Origin: Lacrimispora sinapis
GTDB taxonomy: Bacteria; Bacillota; Clostridia; Lachnospirales; Lachnospiraceae
Reading direction: 5' to 3'
Assembly (NCBI RefSeq): GCF_043633585.1
Contig: NZ_CP141832.1
Location: 2,356,001 to 2,420,000 of the forward strand
Length of the DNA: 64,000 bases
Below, one piece after another: positions 33,424 to 41,255 of this stretch (the stretch's first letter is position 1; the number at the start of each line of letters is the position of its first letter). The notes under the pieces were generated by a model. It saw only the letters and a list, made by a program, of their open reading frames with translations, did not search any database and had not been told where the DNA came from. Made by a program: the position numbers and the translations under genes.

Positions 33424-34159
33424 TTTCCTTTTTCTCCTTCTCTTCTAACTCTTTCATTAAAACAGTCGCCTCATATAACTGCTCGAAGGTTCCCGCATCG
33501 GTCCATTTGGAGGTTAAAATCCCGTAAGTGAGTTGTCCCTGTTCTGCATAGTGATGGAGAACATCTGTGGTCTCATACTCATTCCTTGTGCTCAATTTCA
33601 TATTTTTCAAAAGATCAAATACCTCTGGTTTAAAAATCCATAAGCCGGTGTTGACGTAATTGGAGAAAGGTACCTGGGGCTTTTCCACCAGCCTGGTGAT
33701 TTGGTTTTTCTTAAATTCAACCACGCCGTAGAGTTTTGGATTATCGGACTGAGTGATCAGGATTTTGGCACTGAAATTTTCTTTTTCCGTTTCAAAATCC
33801 TTTACAAAGGAAGTCAAGTCCTCCGTCACAATATTATCGCCCAGAATTACCATGAACTCGTCCCCTCTGGCAAATTCCTCCGCACATAAGAGAGCAGCTC
33901 CTGTTCCTTCATTGCCCTCCTGAATCTCATAATGAAGCTTTACTCCAAACTCTTCACCGGTTTTTAAAAGCTTGTAAAAATGCCCTAAATATTCTCCGCT
34001 TGTTACGATGAGGATATCCTTGATTCCCACTTTCGCCAGGGTTTCTATGGGGTAATAGATCATAGGTTTCTTATAAACCGGAAGCAAATGCTTGTTGGTA
34101 ATGATTGTCAACGGATTCAGACGCTTTCCGTGACCTCCTGCTAAAATAACACCTCTCAT
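33356..34159 (-). CDS. rmlA: Glucose-1-phosphate thymidylyltransferase-like nucleotidyltransferase
   Basis: The 267-residue form starts at ATG 34159 (AGAGAGG 8 nt upstream). Motifs: GVILAGGHGKRLNPLT (pyrophosphate loop), PVYKKPMIYYPIETL, GDNIV (metal Asp) and VEKPQVPFSNYVNTGLWIF. It makes dTDP-glucose (or a related NDP-glucose) for RmlB. The C-terminal about 20 residues, encoded in the overlap with the glycosyltransferase gene, are unlike other RmlA proteins; the enzyme is of the short type lacking the allosteric C-terminal domain. Confidence 0.9.
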   Translation of the reverse strand: MRGVILAGGHGKRLNPLTIITNKHLLPVYKKPMIYYPIETLAKVGIKDILIVTSGEYLGHFYKLLKTGEEFGVKLHYEIQEGNEGTGAALLCAEEFARGDEFMVILGDNIVTEDLTSFVKDFETEKENFSAKILITQSDNPKLYGVVEFKKNQITRLVEKPQVPFSNYVNTGLWIFKPEVFDLLKNMKLSTRNEYETTDVLHHYAEQGQLTYGILTSKWTDAGTFEQLYEATVLMKELEEKEKKEIEKDHVYQSSGVRTRKPSAQPV

Positions 34160-34175
34160 AAACAGCACCTCTCTG

Positions 34176-34667
34176 CTAATGTATTTTTTTATTTTCCAGT
34201 TCTTTTTTGATTTGTTTTTTTAAAACGGAATATCTCCATTTCATAAAAGCCAAATGATTTGGAACCAAACACAAAACATAGTATTTATGCAGAAACTTAT
34301 TTTTTCCAGACAGTATATGAACATTCTCCAAGAGGATTCCCCCATCCGCGGGGTAAAAATTAAAGTATGCCTTCCCTCGCATGGGACCGCCCGCCCCGCG
34401 CAGGACAATTGATTTTCCCATGATCACTTTTGTAACCTTCAATTTGTAATAAAACAAAGGCATGGTAAAACATATGGTTCCGATGCAGCCAGATTCCATC
34501 TGCTTTCGGTCAAAGCGGATCCAAAGGACCGGAATCAAGTCAAACCACTTGTGAAACTTCTCTCTGTTATATACATGATCAAAAACAATCCCTGTTTCAT
34601 CCTGGGGAACGGGAATAAAAACCGATGAACGTATCTCTATTTTCTCTTTATTATCTAACCAACCCAT
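34176..34667 (-). CDS. SRPBCC-like protein (second in cluster)
   Basis: The protein has 163 residues. VFIPVPQDETGIVFDHVYNREKFHKWF resembles the SRPBCC first strand and paired helices; the middle gives a run of beta strands (GTICFTMPLFYYKLKV, SIVLRGAGGP, GILLENVHIL), and a basic C-terminal helix closes it. It is clearly different from the SRPBCC protein at 29573-29992. It may bind or cyclise the acyl product or act as a lipid carrier. The gene sits between AOR and rmlA. Family assignment is by fold pattern only. Confidence 0.65.
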   Translation of the reverse strand: MGWLDNKEKIEIRSSVFIPVPQDETGIVFDHVYNREKFHKWFDLIPVLWIRFDRKQMESGCIGTICFTMPLFYYKLKVTKVIMGKSIVLRGAGGPMRGKAYFNFYPADGGILLENVHILSGKNKFLHKYYVLCLVPNHLAFMKWRYSVLKKQIKKELENKKIH

Positions 34668-34690
34668 GGGATATCCGCCTCTTTGGGCTC

Positions 34691-36745
34691 CTACTCGCTT
34701 CTCCTGCGGCGCAGTGCCTTCTCGTCCTGCTTTGTCATCAGTTTACAAATAAGGGAGCTCATAATCTCATTCATCTTGTTTTCTTTTTGGGTCAGCTTTG
34801 CATTCAGATCAATTTCTTTCAGCAAAGCCTGAATGGGAATCACATCATCATAATCAACCGCCTTTGCTTTTTTGATGTACCTGGAAATGCCCAATTCTTC
34901 AAATCGCTTTACGGTAGGTGCGCCCTCCGGCGTAAGTCCTCTGTACCGAAAGTACTCCGGCAGCATCCCTTCTTTTTCCCCCACCCTGATGGTCGTGTCT
35001 TTAATGAATTTATCTTCCACGTCATTTTCTTTTTTCCGTTCGGGCCAGTGATAGTCTTCCAGTTTTAAACCACATTCCAGATTAAAACCATTCTGCAGCT
35101 GGTAAATACGATCTGCGGCAGCAAACATCTCCTCATCGGTAAAATCCAGATTGAGAATCCCATTGGTGATTTCCGCAAATTCATTAAAATAGGCTGCTCC
35201 TGCACTTGGGAGTGCGGTTACAGCAAAAAGGCACAACCCCAAACAGTCAATGACATATTTATAATTTTCATGCCAGCACACCACACGGCCTTTTTTATCT
35301 GCCTTGGCAAAATTTTTCTCAGCCTTTGTTTTAAAAATATGTTTGGAAACCACCTCGGAGAAAAAGCCTCCAAATACCGAGGTAAACACGTAGCCCTTTA
35401 AGTGGTCCCCCCCTCTGGTAGAGGTAAGGTAGCTTAGGGACTTGGCTAAATGAGAATTGGAATGAAGTCCGGCAGATGACTTGCGGATACAAAATGCATA
35501 CTTTTCAGCATGTAAAACAAGGGAGGCCCGGTAAGCCCCTTCTGCTGCAATGTTTCCGATCCCTTCCCTGCGGCAGATTTTATACATCAACTCTTCCACA
35601 TCCTCTGCATTTCCAAACTCATACGTCTTTTCCTCATCTGCTATGATGCCTCTCTGATAACACTCCAAGAGAAACCCAATGGTAGAACCGCCTTCAATGG
35701 CATCAAATCCCAGATTGTCGCTGAGATTTTTCAAATGAAGAATGCTGGCCCAATCGAAGATCCCGTTGTAAGGACCGATGCCTGCCACCGCACCATAATC
35801 CAGCCGGTCTCCCTTTTCTCCTTTGTGCCTCCCTTCCTTGATCTCATACTCTCTGGCACACCCAACCGGACAGTAAATGCAGGCTTTTCTTTTTGTCTCG
35901 TGTTTGTATAAGAAATTCTCCGCATATAAGTCTTTCACCTTTTTGTCATCCGATGTCTGAAAATTGCGGATGGGCAAGGCGCCCTGTTTGTGATACCTCT
36001 TGATTAGCATTAACGTCCCTTGAATCTTTCCTGATCTTAAAATGACCGACGCACGGCATTTCCTGATCCACTGATCCCTGATTTCTTTGACTTTCTCCGG
36101 ATTCCAAACTTCAGGCTTCCCTGTCTTTTTTTCCACTACAATGGCCTTCAGCTTCTTTGAGCCCATCACGCAGCCCATGCCGGTTCTTCCAGCCACGTGG
36201 CATTTTGACATGATAATACTTGCAAAACGCACCAGATTTTCTCCCGCCGGCCCGATGCAGGCAACTTCTGAACCTTTCCCATGACGTGCGGCCAGCTTCT
36301 CTGTGACTTCTTCCGTTTGCATTCCCCAAAGCTCTGCGGCATCTAAAAGTTCGATCTGGCCCTGTTCTTTGATGAGAACATACACCGGATGATCTGATTT
36401 TCCTGAAAAAACCAGATGATCAATTCCCACCGTTCGCAGCCGGATGTTAAATTCTCCGCCCAGATTGGAATCTCCAAATGCGTCCGTAATGGGACTTTTG
36501 GCGGTTACTGTACATCGGTTACTGGCCGGAAGCCCGCTCCCCACCCCCGGCCCAATCCCAAAGATCAATAGATTTTTTTCTGAAAGCGCATCATAATCTG
36601 CCGCATCGGAATCATACAAAATCTTTGTATTGATTCCCGGCCCGCCTATGTAATTCTTTCTAAGCTCTCTGGTGATCTCTTCTAATCTCACTTCACCAGT
36701 GGTTAAATTGATGTAAGCAATCTGATTGTCATGAATTTTTTCCAC
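34691..36745 (-). CDS. aor: Aldehyde:ferredoxin oxidoreductase (tungsten-pterin enzyme)
   Basis: The protein has 684 residues starting at GTG 36745 (AAGGAGG 9 nt upstream). Tungstopterin-site motifs include GPGVGSGLPASNRC and GRTGMGCVMGSKKLKAI (residues 186-201). The [4Fe-4S] ligands are CIYCPVGC (C289, C292, C296) plus a late Cys in DCLGLC. The C-terminus has LTPEGAPTVKRFEELGI and a basic tail longer than usual. The family interconverts aldehydes and carboxylates with ferredoxin and two molybdopterins per tungsten. Here it is the first gene of the biosynthetic run, which ends in tungstate uptake and pterin genes, so the pathway probably includes a W-dependent aldehyde/acid step. Confidence 0.95.
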   Translation of the reverse strand: MEKIHDNQIAYINLTTGEVRLEEITRELRKNYIGGPGINTKILYDSDAADYDALSEKNLLIFGIGPGVGSGLPASNRCTVTAKSPITDAFGDSNLGGEFNIRLRTVGIDHLVFSGKSDHPVYVLIKEQGQIELLDAAELWGMQTEEVTEKLAARHGKGSEVACIGPAGENLVRFASIIMSKCHVAGRTGMGCVMGSKKLKAIVVEKKTGKPEVWNPEKVKEIRDQWIRKCRASVILRSGKIQGTLMLIKRYHKQGALPIRNFQTSDDKKVKDLYAENFLYKHETKRKACIYCPVGCAREYEIKEGRHKGEKGDRLDYGAVAGIGPYNGIFDWASILHLKNLSDNLGFDAIEGGSTIGFLLECYQRGIIADEEKTYEFGNAEDVEELMYKICRREGIGNIAAEGAYRASLVLHAEKYAFCIRKSSAGLHSNSHLAKSLSYLTSTRGGDHLKGYVFTSVFGGFFSEVVSKHIFKTKAEKNFAKADKKGRVVCWHENYKYVIDCLGLCLFAVTALPSAGAAYFNEFAEITNGILNLDFTDEEMFAAADRIYQLQNGFNLECGLKLEDYHWPERKKENDVEDKFIKDTTIRVGEKEGMLPEYFRYRGLTPEGAPTVKRFEELGISRYIKKAKAVDYDDVIPIQALLKEIDLNAKLTQKENKMNEIMSSLICKLMTKQDEKALRRRRSE

Positions 36746-36815
36746 GTTGACCAGCCTCCTTGCTGTATCCGCTTCTTCGATTGATAAGATTCAATGAACT
36801 TATTTAATTTCGCAT

Positions 36816-36844
36816 AGTATAGCATAATCGTTTTTTTTACAAAA
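36816..36844 (-). promoter_or_regulatory. Possible promoter of the AOR/biosynthetic operon
   Basis: On the minus strand TATACT (36821-36816) lies within the A/T-rich intergenic region with TTTTGT 17 bp upstream (36844-36839) or TTGTAA 15 bp upstream (36842-36837). Neither -35 is good, which fits an activator-dependent promoter. The divergent LytTR regulator gene starts 130 bp away. A LytTR-like element, ACAGTTTCT near 36897-36905, matches most of the consensus but a second half-site is unclear. Confidence 0.4.
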
Positions 36845-36974
36845 TACCTTTTCATTTTCTGCCATAAAAACAGCAAAATCTCGTATACAGTTTCTTTGGT
36901 CCTTTTTCTACAAATTTTTACAATATTATGATAAAATAACAGTAATTAGAAAAATGGAAGGAGACCGGGACTTT

Positions 36975-37715
36975 ATGATTAGAATTGCTGTCTGCGATGA
37001 CGAACCTATATTCATTGAGCAGATCAAAGCCCTGATAGAACGCACACTATCAGAGGCATTAATCTCTTACTCAGCCGATTCTTTCACATCAGGAGAAGAG
37101 TTATGCGAGGAACTGGCACGTGGTGCTGTCTATGATCTGGCCTTTCTGGATATCAGTATGAATGGTATGAGCGGAATCGAATTAGGAGACAAATTAAGAT
37201 ATTATTTTGGAATCAAAAAAACCATTATTATTTACATATCTTCCTATGATAACAGGGCAAAGGAAGTGTTTTGCCTGGACACCTTCCGCTTTCTGTCAAA
37301 GCCCATTGATCCTGAGCTTTTTAAAAAGGATCTTATGAGTGCCTATAAACGGTTTGCCAAAATGCAGGACAAATTCTTTTGTTTTAAGGACATCACCAAA
37401 GGACAGTGTAATCTTCCCATTGAGGACATTCTCTATTTTGAAATAACCCAGGGTCACAAAATCAATGTGATTACAAAAGACAGTCATTATGTTTTCTTTG
37501 GAAAGCTGATACAGGTATTTGAACAATTGGAGGCACAGAAATTTTTATTGATCCATCATTCCTTTTTGGTCAATTATTGCCATATCCGGCAGATTTCCTA
37601 TGAAAAGGTCCAGATGTCCAATCAAACGGAATTACCCATCAGCGGCCCGAAAAGGAAGGAAATAAGGGCGAAGTATTTACAGCTTAGAAAACAAAAGGAA
37701 GAATACATATGGTAG
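36975..37715 (+). CDS. LytTR (AgrA-type) response regulator
   Basis: The 246-residue form starts at ATG 36975 with GGAAGGAG 11 nt upstream. The receiver has CDDEP (D8/D9), the phospho-acceptor LAFLDISMNG (D59), and a conserved KP (SKPID). Residues 135-240 are a LytTR DNA-binding domain (DILYFEITQGHKINVIT, FLLIHHSFLVNYCHIRQIS). It overlaps its histidine kinase gene by 7 bp, forming an AgrA/AgrC-type system. It diverges from AOR and is the obvious candidate regulator of the biosynthetic run. Confidence 0.92.
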   Translation: MIRIAVCDDEPIFIEQIKALIERTLSEALISYSADSFTSGEELCEELARGAVYDLAFLDISMNGMSGIELGDKLRYYFGIKKTIIIYISSYDNRAKEVFCLDTFRFLSKPIDPELFKKDLMSAYKRFAKMQDKFFCFKDITKGQCNLPIEDILYFEITQGHKINVITKDSHYVFFGKLIQVFEQLEAQKFLLIHHSFLVNYCHIRQISYEKVQMSNQTELPISGPKRKEIRAKYLQLRKQKEEYIW

Positions 37716-39043
37716 TGATCGTTACATATTTAACCATGAATATTCTTAGGACCTACGTGGTCTATGATTTTATCCAAACGTTCCTAAAAAAAAGAAGAGC
37801 CCCTGTCTGGGCCATTGGAACCGCTTATGTGATCTATTACCTTGTGGGGGCATATCTGTACTTTAATTTGTTTAGTCCCACTTTAAATATCGTGTTTAAT
37901 CTGACTATTTGCTTTTTAATCTCTCTTTTCTATAAGACTTCCGTGTTTAAGCGGATTCTTGCTTCTTCTTTTCTTTATATATTGTCGCTTGCAAGTGAAG
38001 ATTGTATGGCAGCGGTGCTTGTGCTGTTTATAGGCACCAGTTTTAAAACCATCATACAGCGGGACTGTTTTGTCATTATCGGAATCATTTTTTCCAATCT
38101 GCTGATGTTCGGTCTGGTTAAATGGAGCAAAGTCTTCTTTAAAACCCAGGAAACTTATCACACAGATGTCCAGCCTCCCCGCTGGCTGGCCATATTTTTG
38201 ATTCCTGCAGGAAGTATCTACATATTAAACAGTCTGACGTTAGAAATCATTTCCAATCAATCGGAATCTTCCTTTTTATTGACCACTGCAGTTCTGGTAT
38301 TGCTGGTGATCAATATTTTGCTGTTTCATTTATATGACAAACTTTTATTGGAGGAGAATTTAAAGTATGAAAACCTGCTGCTCTCCCAACAGAATGATGC
38401 CTATGAAAAGCAGTCTGTTCTGGTCCAGCAGTTCCAAAAAAGTATGCGGGAAAAACGGCACAACCTACACAATCATCTGGCTGCCATATCCGGCCTTGCG
38501 GAACAGGGGCAGAAAGAAGAATTAATGGAATATATAAAAAAGCTGACGGACAATGTAAGGGCCCAGGAATCGGGGATCAACAGCGGACAACCCATCATTG
38601 ACGCATTGATTAACAATAAGCTTTATCTGGCCCAGCATTTTCAGATCAAAGCCCAGGTCCATATCCGGCTTCCTGAGGTACTTAAAATAAACAAGATGGA
38701 TCTTACCATTATCTTAGGCAACCTTTTGGATAATGCCATGGAAGCCTGTATGAAACTTCCAAAAGAAGAACGGGAGATTCTCATTGATATCTCAGAGCTA
38801 CACGGGGTTTTAACCATACAAGTGATAAATACCTACGATGCCTCCAAGCTATGCATCAAAGACGGAAGGCCCTGTTCCACGAAAAAGGATAAGACCTGTC
38901 ACGGGATCGGGCTAAATTCTGTTGACCATACCATAGCAAAATACAACGGGGTCTTAGAATATGATTACGGCAAACAGCAGGACGGGGAAAAGAACCTTTT
39001 TACCGTAAATGTTCTGTTGTATCTGCCTGACGAAGCCTGCTGA
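37709..39043 (+). CDS. GHKL (AgrC-type) sensor histidine kinase
   Basis: The protein has 444 residues. There are about six membrane segments in residues 1-210, then a coiled linker, a dimerisation/H-box KRHNLHNHLAAISGLAEQ, an N-box NLLDNAMEAC and a G-box GIGLNSVDHTIAKYNG. This is the AgrC/ComD layout that senses autoinducing peptides or other amphipathic signals from outside. No agrB or agrD gene was found nearby, so the signal may be the cluster's own product, or come from elsewhere (inference). ATG 37709 has AAGGAAG. Confidence 0.9.
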   Translation: MVVIVTYLTMNILRTYVVYDFIQTFLKKRRAPVWAIGTAYVIYYLVGAYLYFNLFSPTLNIVFNLTICFLISLFYKTSVFKRILASSFLYILSLASEDCMAAVLVLFIGTSFKTIIQRDCFVIIGIIFSNLLMFGLVKWSKVFFKTQETYHTDVQPPRWLAIFLIPAGSIYILNSLTLEIISNQSESSFLLTTAVLVLLVINILLFHLYDKLLLEENLKYENLLLSQQNDAYEKQSVLVQQFQKSMREKRHNLHNHLAAISGLAEQGQKEELMEYIKKLTDNVRAQESGINSGQPIIDALINNKLYLAQHFQIKAQVHIRLPEVLKINKMDLTIILGNLLDNAMEACMKLPKEEREILIDISELHGVLTIQVINTYDASKLCIKDGRPCSTKKDKTCHGIGLNSVDHTIAKYNGVLEYDYGKQQDGEKNLFTVNVLLYLPDEAC

Positions 39044-39074
39044 CCGCACCAGCCATCGAAAAAAGGGGAATTCT

Positions 39075-39893
39075 ATGCCAGAGACAAACCATATCAGTAA
39101 AACACACAAGATTTTATTATGCAGCACGGATACACAGTCGGAAGAATACCAGGAGATTCTTATGGAATACAAGTTATCCATCTATGTGAACCACATTCGT
39201 TACGTCAATCTCATCTGTACTCATAAAAATTTATACGAATTAGTTCTTGGGAATTTATTTACGGAAGGGATTATTCAAGAGATCTCTGAGATAAAATCTA
39301 TAGAGATCGCGGAAGACGAAGGAAAAGCATACGTGGAATTAGTGACAAGCGATGTGTTTAAAGATTTAATCGGGGCAACCGAAGGAATACGAACGGTTAC
39401 TACTGCCTGCGGAAAACAGCACTCTATCTCCTATTATCTTATGAACGATGGAGATCTAAAGGCATTGGACTCCCATTTTACCATCAGACTGTCAAAAATT
39501 ATTACTTATATGAATGAATTTCAAAAAAGCAGTGATATCTACAAATTGACCCGGGGAATCCACTCCTGCGGATTATATGACAGCCAGGGCTTATTATATC
39601 TTATGGAGGATATTGGGAGACATAATGCGGTGGATAAGGTCCTGGGGTATGCCATGAAACATGGAATTGATTTATCAAATACCATTCTCGTCACCAGCGG
39701 AAGGGTTCCCAGCGATATGATATTAAAAATCATCAAAGCGAAAATCCCCATCCTGGTGGCCCGTTCGGTCCCTACGGATGCCGCCATTGAGATGGCCAAT
39801 AAATTCAATATCACTTTAGCAGGTTTTGCAAGAGGGACCCGGATCAATTTGTATTCTAATGAACAACGGGTCCTTTTGGAAGAGATACGGTAA
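39075..39893 (+). CDS. fdhD: FdhD-like sulfur carrier for molybdenum/tungsten cofactor enzymes
   Basis: The 272-residue form starts at ATG 39075 (GGGGAA upstream), 31 bp after the kinase. Motifs: YVNHIRYVNLICT, GNLFTEGII, GIHSCGLYD, MEDIGRHNAVDKVLGYA and TSGRVPSDMILK. FdhD passes sulfur from IscS to the cofactor of formate dehydrogenase. The CGxC loop here reads TTACGKQHS, so one of the two cysteines of the E. coli protein is absent. No formate dehydrogenase gene is in the window; the likely client is the tungsten enzyme AOR across the intergenic region (inference). Confidence 0.9.
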   Translation: MPETNHISKTHKILLCSTDTQSEEYQEILMEYKLSIYVNHIRYVNLICTHKNLYELVLGNLFTEGIIQEISEIKSIEIAEDEGKAYVELVTSDVFKDLIGATEGIRTVTTACGKQHSISYYLMNDGDLKALDSHFTIRLSKIITYMNEFQKSSDIYKLTRGIHSCGLYDSQGLLYLMEDIGRHNAVDKVLGYAMKHGIDLSNTILVTSGRVPSDMILKIIKAKIPILVARSVPTDAAIEMANKFNITLAGFARGTRINLYSNEQRVLLEEIR

Positions 39894-41250
39894 AACAGCT
39901 TCCTCCTTCTCTTCTACGTTCTGCGGTGACGGTTCCCCCGTGAGCCGCAACAATGGATTTTACAATGGCAAGACCGATGCCTGCGCCTCCGGTCCTTCGG
40001 TCTCTGGATTTATCCGACCGGTAAAAGCGTTCAAAGATAAGCGGCAATTCTTCTTCCTCGATACCGATCCCGTTGTCAAGGACCTTCACGATTCCGTACT
40101 GAGGGGTCTCAGAAACCAGAACCTTTATGCTGCCGCCTTTTGGAGTGTATTTTACTGCGTTGGAAAGAAGGTTTGCAACCACCTGGCTGATCCGGTCCTT
40201 ATCGGCTTCCACAAATACCGGGTTCCCTTCCATCTCAAAGGAATGGTTCTTTTTCTGAATCTCCCCATTCATGGTGTCTGATACAATTTTAACAAGACCG
40301 GTCAGGTCAATCCGGGATTTTTTTAACGTCAGATTTTCACTTTCTATCCTCGCAAGCTGCTCTAAGTCTGCTACCAGGGTTCCCAACCGTTTCACCTCTT
40401 CAAAACAGCTGTAAAGCCGCTCGGGGGTCGGGTCCCACAACCCCTCCATCATGGCTTCCAAATGGGAGCTTAATGAGGTCAGCGGAGTCCGCAGCTCATG
40501 AGCCACATCTGCCGTCAGCTGTTTCCGCAAGTTTTCCTGTCTGCCAAGAGCGTCGGAAAGCTGATTGATGGCGGCTGCAAGGTCATCAAGTTCTTTGATC
40601 CTGGTTCCAGGTTCAAACCGGATGTTATAATTACCTTCTGAAATTTGTTTGGCAATGTAGGCGGTCTTTGTAACCGGCCGGGAAATCCTGCGGGCCAGGA
40701 AACAGCCCACCGCCACAGAGCAGATGCCGGACAGGATTCCTATGAAGCCAAGGACCTTATTCATGACATTGATAAAATCGAAATCTGCTTCATTCATAAA
40801 GAACGGACCATAGTATTTAATGGATACGCTTCCGGTCTTTCTTCCATTCTGGCTCAGGTCATAGGTATGGTCCACAAAACCACCCTTTGATCCCCGCTCC
40901 TCCATACGGACCGAGATTTCATTCATGATCTTTCCGCAAAGACTCATGTCGTGGTTTTGCGCATCCCATACCACGTTACCGCCCAGATCATACAGTTTTA
41001 CGATATAGCCGTCATATAAGGCATTCATACCGATGGCGTGAACGTAATCAAGTTTCCAGTTCCGCTTAAAGCCATCATACTGGCCGTTTAATTCTTCCAC
41101 CAGGTTTTCTCTCCGCTCCACCCCAAGCTGGGTAATATACTTTTCAAATTCCCGGTTAATCAACCAGTTGGAGAGAAGACCGATGAGAAAGATGGTCAGA
41201 AAAAGCACCAGAAAAATCGACAGTGACAGCTGCTTTCTTAAACTTTTCAT
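39856..41250 (-). CDS. Two-component sensor histidine kinase with HAMP domain
   Basis: The 464-residue form starts at ATG 41250 (GGGGGG 8 nt upstream). Two membrane segments (residues 7-29 and about 165-187) enclose an extracellular sensor domain, then HAMP, HisKA (DVAHELRTPLTSL) and HATPase (NLLSNAVKYTP, DNGIGI, GAGIGLAIV). This is the BaeS/CssS-like layout for envelope or metal stress. Its 3' end overlaps the convergent fdhD by 38 bp. Its partner regulator lies immediately upstream. Confidence 0.94.
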   Translation of the reverse strand: MKSLRKQLSLSIFLVLFLTIFLIGLLSNWLINREFEKYITQLGVERRENLVEELNGQYDGFKRNWKLDYVHAIGMNALYDGYIVKLYDLGGNVVWDAQNHDMSLCGKIMNEISVRMEERGSKGGFVDHTYDLSQNGRKTGSVSIKYYGPFFMNEADFDFINVMNKVLGFIGILSGICSVAVGCFLARRISRPVTKTAYIAKQISEGNYNIRFEPGTRIKELDDLAAAINQLSDALGRQENLRKQLTADVAHELRTPLTSLSSHLEAMMEGLWDPTPERLYSCFEEVKRLGTLVADLEQLARIESENLTLKKSRIDLTGLVKIVSDTMNGEIQKKNHSFEMEGNPVFVEADKDRISQVVANLLSNAVKYTPKGGSIKVLVSETPQYGIVKVLDNGIGIEEEELPLIFERFYRSDKSRDRRTGGAGIGLAIVKSIVAAHGGTVTAERRREGGSCFTVSLPKGPVVH

Positions 41251-41255
41251 TCCGG

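Noticed and set aside
34691..36745. AOR as a catabolic amino-acid-fermentation enzyme only
   Set aside because: Not excluded, but it is the promoter-proximal gene of a biosynthetic run with PPTase, KAS and glycosyltransferase genes, so I did not treat it as an independent catabolic gene.
5927..36974. Moco/Tuco riboswitch for the pterin or AOR genes
   Set aside because: Gaps before moaA (11 bp), moeA (overlap) and tupA (60 bp) are too short, and the AOR leader after the predicted start is only about 70 nt; no multi-stem motif was seen.
36746..36974. AgrD-like peptide gene in the intergenic region
   Set aside because: No short frame with a ribosome site and a Cys-containing amphipathic peptide was found on either strand.
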